Below are positions 35,366-44,544 of a stretch of DNA of 47,652 bases, piece after piece. The notes below the pieces were generated by a model. The model saw nothing but the letters and a program-made list of their open reading frames with translations, had not been told where the DNA came from and did no database searches. The position numbers were made by a program, and so were the translations under genes. How positions within the stretch are numbered: the stretch's first letter is position 1; each line of letters opens with the position of its first letter. Source of the DNA: Caulobacter endophyticus (GTDB lineage: Bacteria > Pseudomonadota > Alphaproteobacteria > Caulobacterales > Caulobacteraceae); NCBI RefSeq assembly GCF_029543245.1, contig NZ_JARQWV010000036.1, forward strand, positions 1 through 47,652, in the 5' to 3' direction.

Positions 35366-36622
35366 TCAAGGAAGTCGGCGTTGGACCAGTTGTTCGGCGC
35401 TTTCGATCATCTGGACCGGGGTCGGGGCTTCCCCTAGGGCAGCGCCGATCAGGGCGCGGCCCTTGATCCACAAGGCGAAACGCGTGGCTGCCCGGCGGCT
35501 GAGGTCGAACCTCGGCGGCCAAACCTCGGCGCGGCCCGTGTAGGTGCCGCCGCCCTCGGGGCCGCGCAGGATCATGGCCAGGGCCTGCAACTGCGGATCG
35601 CGGCGAGCCTCCAGGCAGATGTGGGCGATCAGGCGGGCGTAGCGAACGTAGAAGCCCTCGCCTGGCGAGTCGCCGCTGCGCGCGGTGGTCGCCATCAGTG
35701 CGCTCCAGCTTTCCAGAGTCGGCGATGCCGACGGAGCGGGGCGGCGGTAGTCGAGCTGCTGGGGCATGTCGCGGAACACGCAGCGCCAGATGGCGTCGAC
35801 CTGGAAGCGGCGCATGTCGTTCCAGTGATAGGCGATGGTCGAGGTCGACACGCCGGCCGCCTGGCAGACCGAGCGGTTGGTCATCGCCGGCAGGCCGCCT
35901 GCAAGGATCTGGTCGGCGGCCACGTCGAGCAGCTTGAGCCGGATGGCGCCGTTGGGGCCGTCGCCGGCCGGAGCCTCGGGGATGGTCATCCGGGCCACAT
36001 AGGCCTCGGTGGTGGTCGCCGGCGCGTCCTCCAGCCCGAAGGCGCGGTCGACCAGCCCCCCCAGGCCCTCGGCGGCGATCGCCTCGTAATCGGCCCGGTC
36101 GGCCAGGGCGCCGGCGTAGAACTGCTCGATGACGAGGTAGGTGGTCACCACCTCGGCCATGGGCGCGAGCTTCGGATCGCGGGAGAGGAAGCTTTTCCAG
36201 GCGTCCAGCCGCATGGCCTCCCAGGCTCGCAGGGTGGGCGCCGTCTCCGGCTCGCCGCCTACCACCAGTTCTTCCCAGATGCGCACGAAGGTCGCGCAGG
36301 GCAGGGCGCGGCGGCGAAGGTAGCGGCCCAGCACCGCCAGCAGGGCGTCGCGGCTGGGCTCCAGTTCGCCCAGGTCGGCGAAGAAGCGATGGTGGAAGTC
36401 CCGGTCCTGCTCGAGGGCGGCGGCGGCGAGGGCTGCGGTCAGGCCGGCGCGGGACCCGAACAGGTTGACGATGACGGTGGTGCTCTTGCCCAGCGCCTGG
36501 GCCAGGTCGCGCAAGGTCAGGCCCCGAAGGCCGACCTCGGCGACGATGGCGGCGGCGGCGTCGAGGACCCGCTCGGGATCGACGGACCGGGACGAGGGAG
36601 CGGTTTCGGAGCGGGGCGCCAT
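35366..36622 (-). CDS. Double TetR-domain transcriptional regulator
   Basis: A 418-residue regulator with two complete TetR-type DNA-binding regions in one chain. The first is residues 16-65 (RVLDAAAAIVAEVGLRGLTLRDLAQALGKS...). The second is 226-275 (IRLKLLDVAADQILAGGLPAMTNRSVCQAAGVSTSTIAYHW...). Each is followed by a helical ligand/dimerisation part (about 66-195 and 276-418). Normal TetR proteins are about 190-220 residues, so this is a tandem duplication or fusion, with no stop or frameshift between halves. ATG at 36622 chosen; the frame is open 14 codons upstream from a TTG. An inverted repeat (36642-36669) lies just before the start and a TonB receptor gene follows on each side, so it probably controls itself and one or both receptors. 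Confidence 0.88.
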   Translation of the reverse strand: MAPRSETAPSSRSVDPERVLDAAAAIVAEVGLRGLTLRDLAQALGKSTTVIVNLFGSRAGLTAALAAAALEQDRDFHHRFFADLGELEPSRDALLAVLGRYLRRRALPCATFVRIWEELVVGGEPETAPTLRAWEAMRLDAWKSFLSRDPKLAPMAEVVTTYLVIEQFYAGALADRADYEAIAAEGLGGLVDRAFGLEDAPATTTEAYVARMTIPEAPAGDGPNGAIRLKLLDVAADQILAGGLPAMTNRSVCQAAGVSTSTIAYHWNDMRRFQVDAIWRCVFRDMPQQLDYRRPAPSASPTLESWSALMATTARSGDSPGEGFYVRYARLIAHICLEARRDPQLQALAMILRGPEGGGTYTGRAEVWPPRFDLSRRAATRFALWIKGRALIGAALGEAPTPVQMIESAEQLVQRRLP

Positions 36623-36641
36623 GCAGACCTGTTGACCCACC

Positions 36642-36669
36642 CCAGGTTGGATGTCGAGGCCCAACCTGG
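36642..36669. promoter_or_regulatory. Inverted-repeat operator at the double-TetR gene start
   Basis: Perfect 9-base arms CCAGGTTGG and CCAACCTGG separated by 10 bases, with centres 19 bases apart. It begins 20 bases upstream of the regulator ATG and lies in the divergent gap to the TonB receptor gene at 36857. It is a candidate autoregulatory operator. Confidence 0.6.
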
Positions 36670-36856
36670 AGGCGCGCCGGACCCGGACGATCCGGCCCCG
36701 TGGCCGCGCGCGGCCCGGCCGTGAAGTTTTGATGAAATCAGCAGTTCCGCGCTGAGGCGTCGCTGGGCGGTGTCGTTGAGGGCGTCAGGGGGCATGGGTC
36801 GGGCGAAGGCGTCCGGCTTCCCGCCGTCGCAACAAACGACCTGCGGAGATCAGCAC

Positions 36857-39643
36857 GTGATCGAACTGAACAACACCGGCCGCCGCGCGCGCCACACCGC
36901 CTGGCTGATGAGCAGCTGCGCGGCCATCGGCCTGTTCGCCGCGTCTGGCGCCGCCGCCCAGACCGCGCCGGTCCCGGCGGCCGCCGAACAGAACGCGGTC
37001 GAGGAAATCGTCGTCACCGGCAGCTATCGCCGCAGCCTCGAAGAGGCCGTCGATATCAAGCGCAACACCATCGGCTTCTCGGACTCGATCGTCGCCACCG
37101 ACGTCGCCAACTTCCCCGAGCAGAACCTGGCCGAGGCGCTGCAGCGCATTCCCGGCGTGACCATCGAGCGCAACAAGGGCCTGGGCGGCCGGGTCAGCGT
37201 TCGCGGCCTGCCCAGCGAGTTCACCTTCGTCACCATCAACAACCTGGCCACGGCCTCGGGCAGCGGCGGCCGTGACGTCGAGTTCGACATCTTCGCCTCG
37301 GAAGTGATCCAGCAGGTCACCGTCCAGAAGTCGCCGCGCGCCTCGGACGAGGAAGGCGGCATCGCCGGCGCCGTGACCATCTCGACGGCCCGTCCGTTCG
37401 ACTACAGCGGCCGCAAGCTGGTGGCCTCGGCCGAGGGCGCCTACAACTCGATCTCCGAGAAGAGCGACCCGAAGGTCTCGTTCCTGGCCAGCGACACCTG
37501 GGGCGACTTCGGCGCGCTGGTGTCGTTCTCGACCGCCCGCCGCACCAACCGCACCGACTCCAACTCGGGCATCAACTTCCGCCCGATGTTCCGCTTCCTG
37601 GAGGCGGGCGGCACGCGCGCCTCGCAGGCCGCCGCCGTGCTGGCGCGCGACGCCGGCGTCATCGTCAAGAGCAACACCAACCGTGACCAGACCGGCCGGA
37701 TCATCTTCCAGGACAAGGTCGGCGACCGCGCCTATCTGAACACCCAGGACCAGTGGGGCGGCACGCTGTCGCTGCAGTACAAGCCCTCGGCCAATTTCGA
37801 CGTGGCGTTCGACGCCATGGTCGGCGGCTTCGACGGCACTGAGGACGAGTATGACGCGGCGGCCTATTCGGCCTCGAGCCGCAGCACGCTCGAGACCATC
37901 CACAGCTACGACAAGGACACGCTGTCGAAGTACGGCATGGTCGTGCTGCGCGACGTCTCCTACACCGCCACCCAACACGAGATGCTGAGCAAGGAGCGGA
38001 TCAGCGAGACCGACTACGCCCAGTTCGGGACCGAGTTCAACTGGCGCGGCGACGACTGGAAGCTGCACGGCCTGGCCGGCTATTCGGGCGCCAAGAAGAC
38101 CATCGACTTCTCGAACCTGAAGCACGTGGCCTACGCCCCGTCGCGCACCCGCTGGACCGCCAATGGCGGCGAGACGATCAAGAGCGCCAACCCGGCCTCG
38201 ATCGACATGTACAACTCGCCCAGCAAGTATCTGTTCGAGGCCTATGAGACGACGCTGGAGAAGATCAAGGACGACAAGTACGCGGCCCAGCTGGACTTCA
38301 CCAAGGACTTCGCCTTCGACGCCTTCCCGGCGCTGAAGTCGATCCAGGTCGGCGCCCGCTACACCGACAAGTCGAAGGAGCGTCAGTACGGCGCCCTCAA
38401 CATCCAGGGGCCCAGCAAGGGCAGCACCGCCTGGCTCAACACCCGCACCCTGGCCGACAGCCAACTGACCCCGATCGACCAGCTGGTGCCGGGCGGCGCC
38501 TACAGCATCCGCGACATCACCTGGAGCCAGATCTCCAACGACTACGCCCGCCGCACCTTCCGCTACGCCGGCTTCACCACGCCGTTTACGCCGGGCGACT
38601 ACTATGAGGTGTCCGAGCAGGTCACCAGCCTCTACGCCATGGCCGACTTCGGCTTCGACGTTGGCCCGGTGCCGGTCGCCATCAACGGCGGCGCGCGCTA
38701 CGTCGACACCTCGATCACCTCGTCGGGCTATCACCAGATCCAGAACCCGAACGGCTCGACGGGCTACACCCCCGCGCCGGTGTCGAGCGAGGGCGGCTAC
38801 GACAAGATCCTGCCCAGCGTGAACTTCACCGCCGAGCTGACCGACAGCATCATGCTGCGCGCCGCGGCGTCGGAGACCCTGATGCGTCCGGCCCTGACGG
38901 ACCTGGCCTACAAGCGCACGGCCAGCTGGAACTCGTTCCGCTTCACCGACGGCAACCCGAACCTCAAGCCGACCTTCGCCAAGCAGTGGGAAGTGGGCGT
39001 CGAGAAGTACCTGCCGGAAGGCGGCCTGCTGGCGGCCTCGTACTTCAGCAAGGAGATCGAGGGCGTCGTCCGCCAGGCCCTGACCGGCACGGTCAAGAAC
39101 GTCACCAAGTACAACGCCAACGGCTCGATCGACGGCGTCTACGACTTCGACGTCTACCAGCCGATCAACGCCGACGGCTCCTACAAGGTCAGCGGCGTGG
39201 AACTGGTGGCCATCGTGCCGTTCGGCCTGTTCTACGAACCGCTGAAGGGCTTCGGGATCAACGCCAACTACACGATCCTCGACAGCTCGCTGACGGGCCA
39301 GTCGATCATCGGCGTGCCGACCCCGCCGGTGGGCCTGGCCGACAAGGCCTACAACGTCACCCTGTTCTACGAGAACGACGCCTTCCAGGCCCGCGTCTCG
39401 TACAACTACAAGGACAAGTACGTCGAAGGCATCGGCTACGAAATGTACCCGATCTGGCGCGACGGTTACGGCCAGACCGACATCTCGGTCAGCTACAACC
39501 TCAACGAACGCATCCAGCTGAGCCTGGAGGGGATCAACGTCACCGACGAGGCCACCAAGGGCTACACCATGGATCCGTCGTTCCCGACCATGGACGAGCG
39601 TTCGGGGCGCCGCTTCGCGCTCGGCCTGCGGATGAACTTCTGA
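36857..39643 (+). CDS. TonB-dependent receptor, carbohydrate-type (TIGR01782-like)
   Basis: A 928-residue outer-membrane receptor. Signal peptide about 1-34 (ending GAAAQ), then EEIVVTGSYRRS (49-60), the plug with NLAEALQRIPGVTIERNKGLGGRVSVRGL, and a barrel ending RFALGLRMNF. The NFPEQNLAEALQRIPGV and FDIFASEVIQQVTVQKSPRASDEEGGIAGAV stretches are typical of the large Caulobacter/Xanthomonas receptor subgroup often linked to oligosaccharide uptake. The GTG at 36857 was chosen for GGAG upstream and for placing the signal peptide correctly. It diverges from the double-TetR gene and precedes the sigma factor/FecR genes by about 130 bases. Substrate unknown. Confidence 0.9.
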   Translation: MIELNNTGRRARHTAWLMSSCAAIGLFAASGAAAQTAPVPAAAEQNAVEEIVVTGSYRRSLEEAVDIKRNTIGFSDSIVATDVANFPEQNLAEALQRIPGVTIERNKGLGGRVSVRGLPSEFTFVTINNLATASGSGGRDVEFDIFASEVIQQVTVQKSPRASDEEGGIAGAVTISTARPFDYSGRKLVASAEGAYNSISEKSDPKVSFLASDTWGDFGALVSFSTARRTNRTDSNSGINFRPMFRFLEAGGTRASQAAAVLARDAGVIVKSNTNRDQTGRIIFQDKVGDRAYLNTQDQWGGTLSLQYKPSANFDVAFDAMVGGFDGTEDEYDAAAYSASSRSTLETIHSYDKDTLSKYGMVVLRDVSYTATQHEMLSKERISETDYAQFGTEFNWRGDDWKLHGLAGYSGAKKTIDFSNLKHVAYAPSRTRWTANGGETIKSANPASIDMYNSPSKYLFEAYETTLEKIKDDKYAAQLDFTKDFAFDAFPALKSIQVGARYTDKSKERQYGALNIQGPSKGSTAWLNTRTLADSQLTPIDQLVPGGAYSIRDITWSQISNDYARRTFRYAGFTTPFTPGDYYEVSEQVTSLYAMADFGFDVGPVPVAINGGARYVDTSITSSGYHQIQNPNGSTGYTPAPVSSEGGYDKILPSVNFTAELTDSIMLRAAASETLMRPALTDLAYKRTASWNSFRFTDGNPNLKPTFAKQWEVGVEKYLPEGGLLAASYFSKEIEGVVRQALTGTVKNVTKYNANGSIDGVYDFDVYQPINADGSYKVSGVELVAIVPFGLFYEPLKGFGINANYTILDSSLTGQSIIGVPTPPVGLADKAYNVTLFYENDAFQARVSYNYKDKYVEGIGYEMYPIWRDGYGQTDISVSYNLNERIQLSLEGINVTDEATKGYTMDPSFPTMDERSGRRFALGLRMNF

Positions 39644-39716
39644 TCCGAGGCAAGGTTGCGGGACGGTCGGCGCAGGCCGGCCGCCCCATTCCTGCGACCG
39701 GCCGCGGCGCGTCGTG

Positions 39717-39735
39717 AAAAAGTGTCACACTTTTT
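39717..39735. promoter_or_regulatory. Perfect palindrome upstream of the ECF sigma gene
   Basis: AAAAAGTGT-C-ACACTTTTT is a perfect palindrome with 9-base arms, 73 bases after the TonB receptor stop and about 40 bases before the earliest possible sigma start. It may be a terminator for the receptor gene (T run on both strands), an operator, or contain the -35 region (GTCACAC) of an autoregulated ECF promoter. I cannot separate these. Confidence 0.6.
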
Positions 39736-39852
39736 GGCGATGGCTGCGGCTCATCAAGGCCGAGAGGACACTTCGTGCCAGGTCCGAGACTATGGACGGC
39801 GCCCACATCTTCCGCCCAGGACGTGCTGACGGTCGCCGAGGGCGGCTACGCG

Positions 39853-39882
39853 GACGCCCCCTTCGCCGGAGGGGGCGTCTTT
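39853..39882 (+). terminator. Terminator-like hairpin just before or within the sigma gene start
   Basis: Stem GACGCCCCC/GGGGGCGTC (39853-39861 with 39871-39879) with a 9-base loop and TTT following. It lies 28 bases upstream of the GTG at 39910 but inside the longer possible reading frame from 39775. Its presence is one reason to prefer the later start, and it could attenuate sigma factor expression. Confidence 0.45.
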
Positions 39883-39909
39883 ACGCGTTCGGAGCGGGGA
39901 CGGGCGGCC

Positions 39910-40413
39910 GTGCGGACTGACGCCGCCGCGGCGGCGTTGCGGCGCGACCTCATCGCCTATCTCCAGCGCCGCGACCGGGCCGGCGAGGTGGAGGACGTGG
40001 TGCAGGAGGCCTTCGCGCGCTTCCATCGCGCCGGTCACGACCTGGCCGCGCCCGATGCGCGGCCGCTATTGTTCGTCATCGCCCGCAACCTGCAGCTCGA
40101 CGGCTGGAAGTCGGCTGGCCGCGAGCGGGCGCGCCGCGACGCCGACGACATCCACGACCTGGACGAGGGGCCGCGGGCGATTTCCTGCGAAGCGCCGTCG
40201 GCCGACCAGCGGCTGATCGGCCGCCAGGATCTGGCCGCGGCCGCTGCGGTGATCCGGGCCCTGCCGCCCAAGACCCGCGACGCTTTCCTGCTGCATCGCT
40301 TCGAGGCCAAGACCTATCGCCAGATCGCCGACCGCCTGGGCGTGTCGGTCAGCATGGTCGAAAAGCACATCGCCGAGGCGCTGCGCCAGCTGAAGGGCTC
40401 GCGTCATGACTGA
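39910..40413 (+). CDS. ECF (FecI-like) RNA polymerase sigma factor
   Basis: A 167-residue extracytoplasmic-function sigma factor. Region 2 is LRRDLIAYLQRRDRAGEVEDVVQEAFARF and region 4 is IRALPPKTRDAFLLHRFEAKTYRQIADRLGVSVSMVEKHIAEAL, close to FecI-type sigmas that answer to outer-membrane receptor signals through FecR. I start at GTG 39910, giving the usual family length. A GTG at 39775 has a better ribosome-binding site (GAGAGGA), but its first 45 codons look non-coding and contain a terminator-like hairpin. It precedes fecR by 87 bases. Confidence 0.88.
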   Translation: MRTDAAAAALRRDLIAYLQRRDRAGEVEDVVQEAFARFHRAGHDLAAPDARPLLFVIARNLQLDGWKSAGRERARRDADDIHDLDEGPRAISCEAPSADQRLIGRQDLAAAAAVIRALPPKTRDAFLLHRFEAKTYRQIADRLGVSVSMVEKHIAEALRQLKGSRHD

Positions 40414-40500
40414 GGTGTCGCGCGCCTGGATCGTTGTGGTCTGTGAGACCTTCCGCGCCTTCGCGCGAACCGGTCGGAAAACAAGGGACTTCCGCCGCCC

Positions 40501-41496
40501 ATGATCGGCCGCCTGACCGCAATCTTCGCCACCCGGCCGATCACGGCCGAGGACTGGCTGGCCCGCATGGGCCGGCCGGGCGTGAGCGCGCGCGACCAGG
40601 CCGCGTTCCTGGACTGGCTGGAAGCCGACCACGACCATCTGCGCCAATACGAGCAGGCCAAGGCCGACCTGGCGGCGCTGGAAGGCGCGCGCGGCGCTTT
40701 CGCCCTGGACATCGCCCGCCTGCGCCGCCGCGAGCCGTCCGCCAACGCCGGACGCCGGATGGTGCTGGCCGGCGGCCTGGCCGCAACGGCGGCCGCCGTG
40801 GCGGTGGTGGTCGTGGGGCCGTCGCTGCGTCCCACGCCTGAAGGCCTGCTTTACGAGAGCGCGCCGGGCCGCATCGTCGACGTGGCGCTGGAAGACGGCT
40901 CGCGGCTGACGCTGGACGCCGACTCCGCGGTGCGCGTGGCCTTCTCCGGCGACGTGCGCCGCGTGACGCTGGAGCGCGGCGGGGCCTTCTTCGATGTGGC
41001 GCACGACAAGGCCCACCCGTTCCAGGTGGCGGTGGGCGATCGACGGGTGATCGTCACCGGCACGCGCTTCGCCACCACCCTGACCGGCGACGGCGCGCAG
41101 GTGTCGCTGCTGCAAGGTCGGGTTTCCGTCAGCCGCCGCGACGCCGCCGACAAGGCGGCGCTGGATGGCGCCCTGGCGCTGGTTCCCGGCGAGCGGGCGA
41201 GCTTCCGCCCCGGACGGCCGGGCATCGACAAGGCGTTGATCGACGTCGAGAGCGCCACGGCCTGGCGCCGCCGGCGGCTGGTGTTCCAGGACGCGCCGCT
41301 GTCGGAGGTGGTCGCCGCCGCCTCGCGCTATTCGGATGCGCCGCTGGTGGCCGCCGATCCGCGCCTGTCGAGCGTGCGGGTCACCGCCGTCCTGCCGCTG
41401 GAAGGCGAGGGGGCGCTGGTCGACCGCATGGCGGCGCTGCTGCCGGTTCGCGCCGAGCGGGCGGCCGACGGCCGGGTGCTGATCCGCGCCGAATAG
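40501..41496 (+). CDS. fecR: FecR-family anti-sigma regulator
   Basis: A 331-residue inner-membrane signalling protein. The cytoplasmic N-terminal anti-sigma domain (about 15-60, TAEDWLARMGRPGVSARDQAAFLDWLEADHDHL) is followed by twin arginines and a transmembrane segment (about 84-106; FecR-type proteins can be Tat-dependent), the FecR domain (about 120-215, including DGSRLTLDADSAVRVAFSG and ERGGAFFDVAHDKAHPFQV) and a C-terminal periplasmic STN-interacting domain (about 255-331). It passes the receptor signal to the sigma factor encoded just upstream. It precedes the STN-containing TonB receptor by 66 bases. Confidence 0.95.
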   Translation: MIGRLTAIFATRPITAEDWLARMGRPGVSARDQAAFLDWLEADHDHLRQYEQAKADLAALEGARGAFALDIARLRRREPSANAGRRMVLAGGLAATAAAVAVVVVGPSLRPTPEGLLYESAPGRIVDVALEDGSRLTLDADSAVRVAFSGDVRRVTLERGGAFFDVAHDKAHPFQVAVGDRRVIVTGTRFATTLTGDGAQVSLLQGRVSVSRRDAADKAALDGALALVPGERASFRPGRPGIDKALIDVESATAWRRRRLVFQDAPLSEVVAAASRYSDAPLVAADPRLSSVRVTAVLPLEGEGALVDRMAALLPVRAERAADGRVLIRAE

Positions 41497-41562
41497 GACG
41501 CGCATCGCAGAGCTGTCATGCACGCGCGCTAAGGGGCGGGGATCGTCTCGTCGGGGTCGTCA

Positions 41563-44544
41563 TTGTTGGAACCGCTTGCTGCATCGCTGCCTGCCGGCGC
41601 GCGACGCGGCCTGTTCGGCGTCGCGGCCCTGGCCCTGGCGCTGGCGGTCGCGCAGCCGGCGCGAGCCGAGCCCAGGGTTCTGCGCTTCGACATCCCCTCG
41701 CAGGAGGCCTCTTCGGGCCTCGTCCAGCTGTGTCTGCAGGCCGATTGCGAGCTGTCCTTCGTGCAGCGTCCGGGGCAGCAGGCGCGCACCCGGGCGGTGC
41801 GCGGCGAGATGGACTGGCGCGAAGCCCTGGCGCGGATGCTGGAGGGCACGGGACTGCGCTACCGCTTCGTCGGCGCGCGGGGCGTGCGGATCTGGGCCGA
41901 GCCTGCGCTGTCGCGGCCCGCGCCGCCCCCGCCGCCGGTTCCGTCCGAGACGGTCGAGGTCGAGGGGGTGGAGGTGATCGGCCGCGCCTCCAGCCAGATC
42001 GCCGAGACCCTGCGCCGCAAGCGCGCCGCCGACGTGATCTCCGACGGGGTGTCGGTCGAGCAGATCGGCGGGCTGCCCGCCGCCAACCTGGCCGAGGCCC
42101 TTCAGCGCGTGCCCGGCGTCGCCATCGAGCACGAGGTCGGCGAGGGCCAGTTCGTCAGCGTGCGGGGCCTTGGGCCGCTGTTCCAGTCGGTGACGCTGAA
42201 CGGCGCGCCGGTGGCCTTCAACGAGAACATCCGCAACTCCACCCAGAGCGGCCGGCAGTTTCGCTTCCGGGCGCTGTCGGTGGACCTTCTGGCGGGCGCG
42301 CGCCTGGCCAAGACCGCGACGGCCGACATGATCGACGGCGGCATCGGGGCCAATATCGACATCGAGACGGCGGGCGGCCTGGACGGCGATCCGTTCGCCT
42401 CGGTCCGCGTCGGCGGGGTGGTCGAGGCGCGGACGCGTGACTTCCGCCCCGATCTATCCGTGGTCGGACGGATGGTTTTCGCGGATGGGAGCATGGGCCT
42501 GGTCGCCGGCGCCTCGCAGGAGGATCGCGCCGTCCGTTACGACCGCTTCCAGATCATGCGGTTCGGACAGATCGAGGCGGGAGCCGCCAAGCTCGCCGCG
42601 CCAAACGATCTGCGCACCACCGTCGAAAGCGAGGACCGCCGCCGTCGCAGCGCCTTTGTCGGCGCCGACTGGCGGGTGTCGGAAAGCCTGCGGCTCGACT
42701 TCGACGGCCTGGTCTCGACCTTCGACAACGCCATCCGCGAGGATCGGCTGGTCTACAGCCTGGGCCCGCGCCTGACGGGGCAGGGCAGCAACATACGGAT
42801 CAAGGACGGCGTCGTCGTCGCCGGGCGGGTCGCAAGCGGCCGGATCGACAACAACACCGAGTTCTCCGACCAGTCGCACCTGAACCTGGCGGTATCGTTG
42901 GGCGGTGAGCTCAAGACAGGGGCGTGGGTCCTGACTCCGCGCATCAGCGTCTCGACCGCCCGCTCGGTGCTCGACACGCCGCTGCTGCGGCTTTCGGCCC
43001 AGTCGCCGGAGGGCGTCGCCTACGACTTCGACCTGGAGAGCGGGGTGTCGGATCGCCGGGCCGGGCGGCTGACCACGGATTTCGACCTGCTGGATCCGTC
43101 GCGCCTGACCCTGGCCCAGCTGAATCTGCGGGCGGTGGAGTCGCGCGACGACGACGTCACCGCCTTTTTCGGCGCGCGCCGGAGGCTGGACCGCGCCCTG
43201 GGGCCGCTGCACCTGTCGGGCCTGAAGCTGGGCGGTCAGTTCAGCGACCGTGGGCGCGACTACCAGCGCCGCGACCGCCGTGCGACGCCCCGGGCGAACG
43301 GCGGAAGCCTGGCCGACCTCTATCGCGGCGCGACGCCGGACGACGTTTTCGCCGACCTGGTGCGGAGCCGCTCCACGCCCTGGATCGTCGCCGACCAGGA
43401 TCGCCTGCGCGCCGGCTTCTTCCTGCCGGGCGAGCGCGACGGCGTCATCGTCACCCCTGACGACCTGGCGCCCACCGGCGCCGACCTCCAGAACTCCTAC
43501 CGCGTGGGCGAACAGGTGGCGGCGGTCTATGCGCGCCTGGACTTCGACGGCCTGGCGGGCGCTTGGCCGTTTTCGGGCAACGCCGGCCTTCGCCAGGTGC
43601 GCACGCGCACTCAGGTGGACGGCGCCAAGCTGGCCTTCGTCCAAGGGGCGGGGGTGGTGAAGCCCGTGACGTTCGAGGGAACGCACGACGTGCTGCTGCC
43701 CAGCCTGAACCTGGCGTTCGAAACTTCCGGCGACGCCGTGCTGCGCATGGCCGCCTCGCGCAGCATCACCCGGCCATCCCTGGCCGACCTGCGCGCCTCG
43801 ACCGTGCCGGCCAGCGTGCTGGTGTCGTCGATCTACATTCGGGGGCAGGCGGCCATCGACAATCCCGAGCCGGGCGTCATCTTCAGCGGCGTGGGCGGCA
43901 ATCCCGCCCTGACGCCCTATGTCTCCGACAATCTGGACCTGTCCTACGAAGTCACCCGCCGGCGCACCGGCTACAGTATCGCGGTGTTCCACAAGACGAT
44001 CCGCGACTTCGTCCAGACGGTCGAGGCCCCCGAGACCCTCACTTTCGAGACCCAGGCCGGTCCGCCGATCCAGGCCCAGGTGCTGATGTCGCGCCCCCGC
44101 AACCTCGGCAGCGCCCGCGTCGACGGGGTGGAGCTTGGCCTGCATCGCCGCCTGACCGACAGCTTCGGCGTCTGGGCCAACCTGACCTGGACCCACAGCC
44201 GGGTGGGCGGGGCGCGGCTGACGGGGGTGTCCGACTGGGCCTGGTCGGTCAGTCCCTATCTCGAGCGCGGCCCGCTGGCGGTGAACCTGTCGTGGTCATG
44301 GCGCTCGGCCTTCCGCTCGGAGGCCGACATGCAGGGCGGGGGCGTCTCGAACTTCACCATCGGCGCGGCGGGCTATCTCGACGCCCAGGCCAGCTACGAC
44401 CTGAGCGAGACGACCCAGTTGGTGATCGCCGCCTCCAACCTGACCAATACGCACGACCTGGCCTATGAGGGATCCAGGGCGCGGCTCTTGCAGATCGGCT
44501 CGTCGGGGCGGTGGTTTTCGGTCCGGGTGAACCGCCGCTGGTGA
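41563..44544 (+). CDS. TonB-dependent transducer with N-terminal STN domain
   Basis: A 993-residue outer-membrane signalling receptor. Signal peptide to about residue 35 (ARA/EP), then an STN secretin/TonB short N-terminal domain (about 37-112: LRFDIPSQEASSGLVQLCLQADCELSF to LRYRFVGARGVRIWAE), a Pro-rich linker, the plug (about 140-270, NLAEALQRVPGVAIEHEVGEGQFVSVRGL) and a barrel ending SVRVNRRW. The STN domain contacts FecR in the periplasm, so substrate binding should activate the sigma factor. TTG start at 41563; no strong ribosome-binding site is visible. Its plug resembles the carbohydrate-type receptor at 36857 more than siderophore receptors. Confidence 0.92.
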   Translation: MLEPLAASLPAGARRGLFGVAALALALAVAQPARAEPRVLRFDIPSQEASSGLVQLCLQADCELSFVQRPGQQARTRAVRGEMDWREALARMLEGTGLRYRFVGARGVRIWAEPALSRPAPPPPPVPSETVEVEGVEVIGRASSQIAETLRRKRAADVISDGVSVEQIGGLPAANLAEALQRVPGVAIEHEVGEGQFVSVRGLGPLFQSVTLNGAPVAFNENIRNSTQSGRQFRFRALSVDLLAGARLAKTATADMIDGGIGANIDIETAGGLDGDPFASVRVGGVVEARTRDFRPDLSVVGRMVFADGSMGLVAGASQEDRAVRYDRFQIMRFGQIEAGAAKLAAPNDLRTTVESEDRRRRSAFVGADWRVSESLRLDFDGLVSTFDNAIREDRLVYSLGPRLTGQGSNIRIKDGVVVAGRVASGRIDNNTEFSDQSHLNLAVSLGGELKTGAWVLTPRISVSTARSVLDTPLLRLSAQSPEGVAYDFDLESGVSDRRAGRLTTDFDLLDPSRLTLAQLNLRAVESRDDDVTAFFGARRRLDRALGPLHLSGLKLGGQFSDRGRDYQRRDRRATPRANGGSLADLYRGATPDDVFADLVRSRSTPWIVADQDRLRAGFFLPGERDGVIVTPDDLAPTGADLQNSYRVGEQVAAVYARLDFDGLAGAWPFSGNAGLRQVRTRTQVDGAKLAFVQGAGVVKPVTFEGTHDVLLPSLNLAFETSGDAVLRMAASRSITRPSLADLRASTVPASVLVSSIYIRGQAAIDNPEPGVIFSGVGGNPALTPYVSDNLDLSYEVTRRRTGYSIAVFHKTIRDFVQTVEAPETLTFETQAGPPIQAQVLMSRPRNLGSARVDGVELGLHRRLTDSFGVWANLTWTHSRVGGARLTGVSDWAWSVSPYLERGPLAVNLSWSWRSAFRSEADMQGGGVSNFTIGAAGYLDAQASYDLSETTQLVIAASNLTNTHDLAYEGSRARLLQIGSSGRWFSVRVNRRW

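Noticed and set aside
35366..36622. The double-TetR gene as two separate genes joined by a sequencing error
   Set aside because: The frame is continuous with coding-like composition through the junction (about residues 195-225) and no frameshift is needed. I kept it as one gene.
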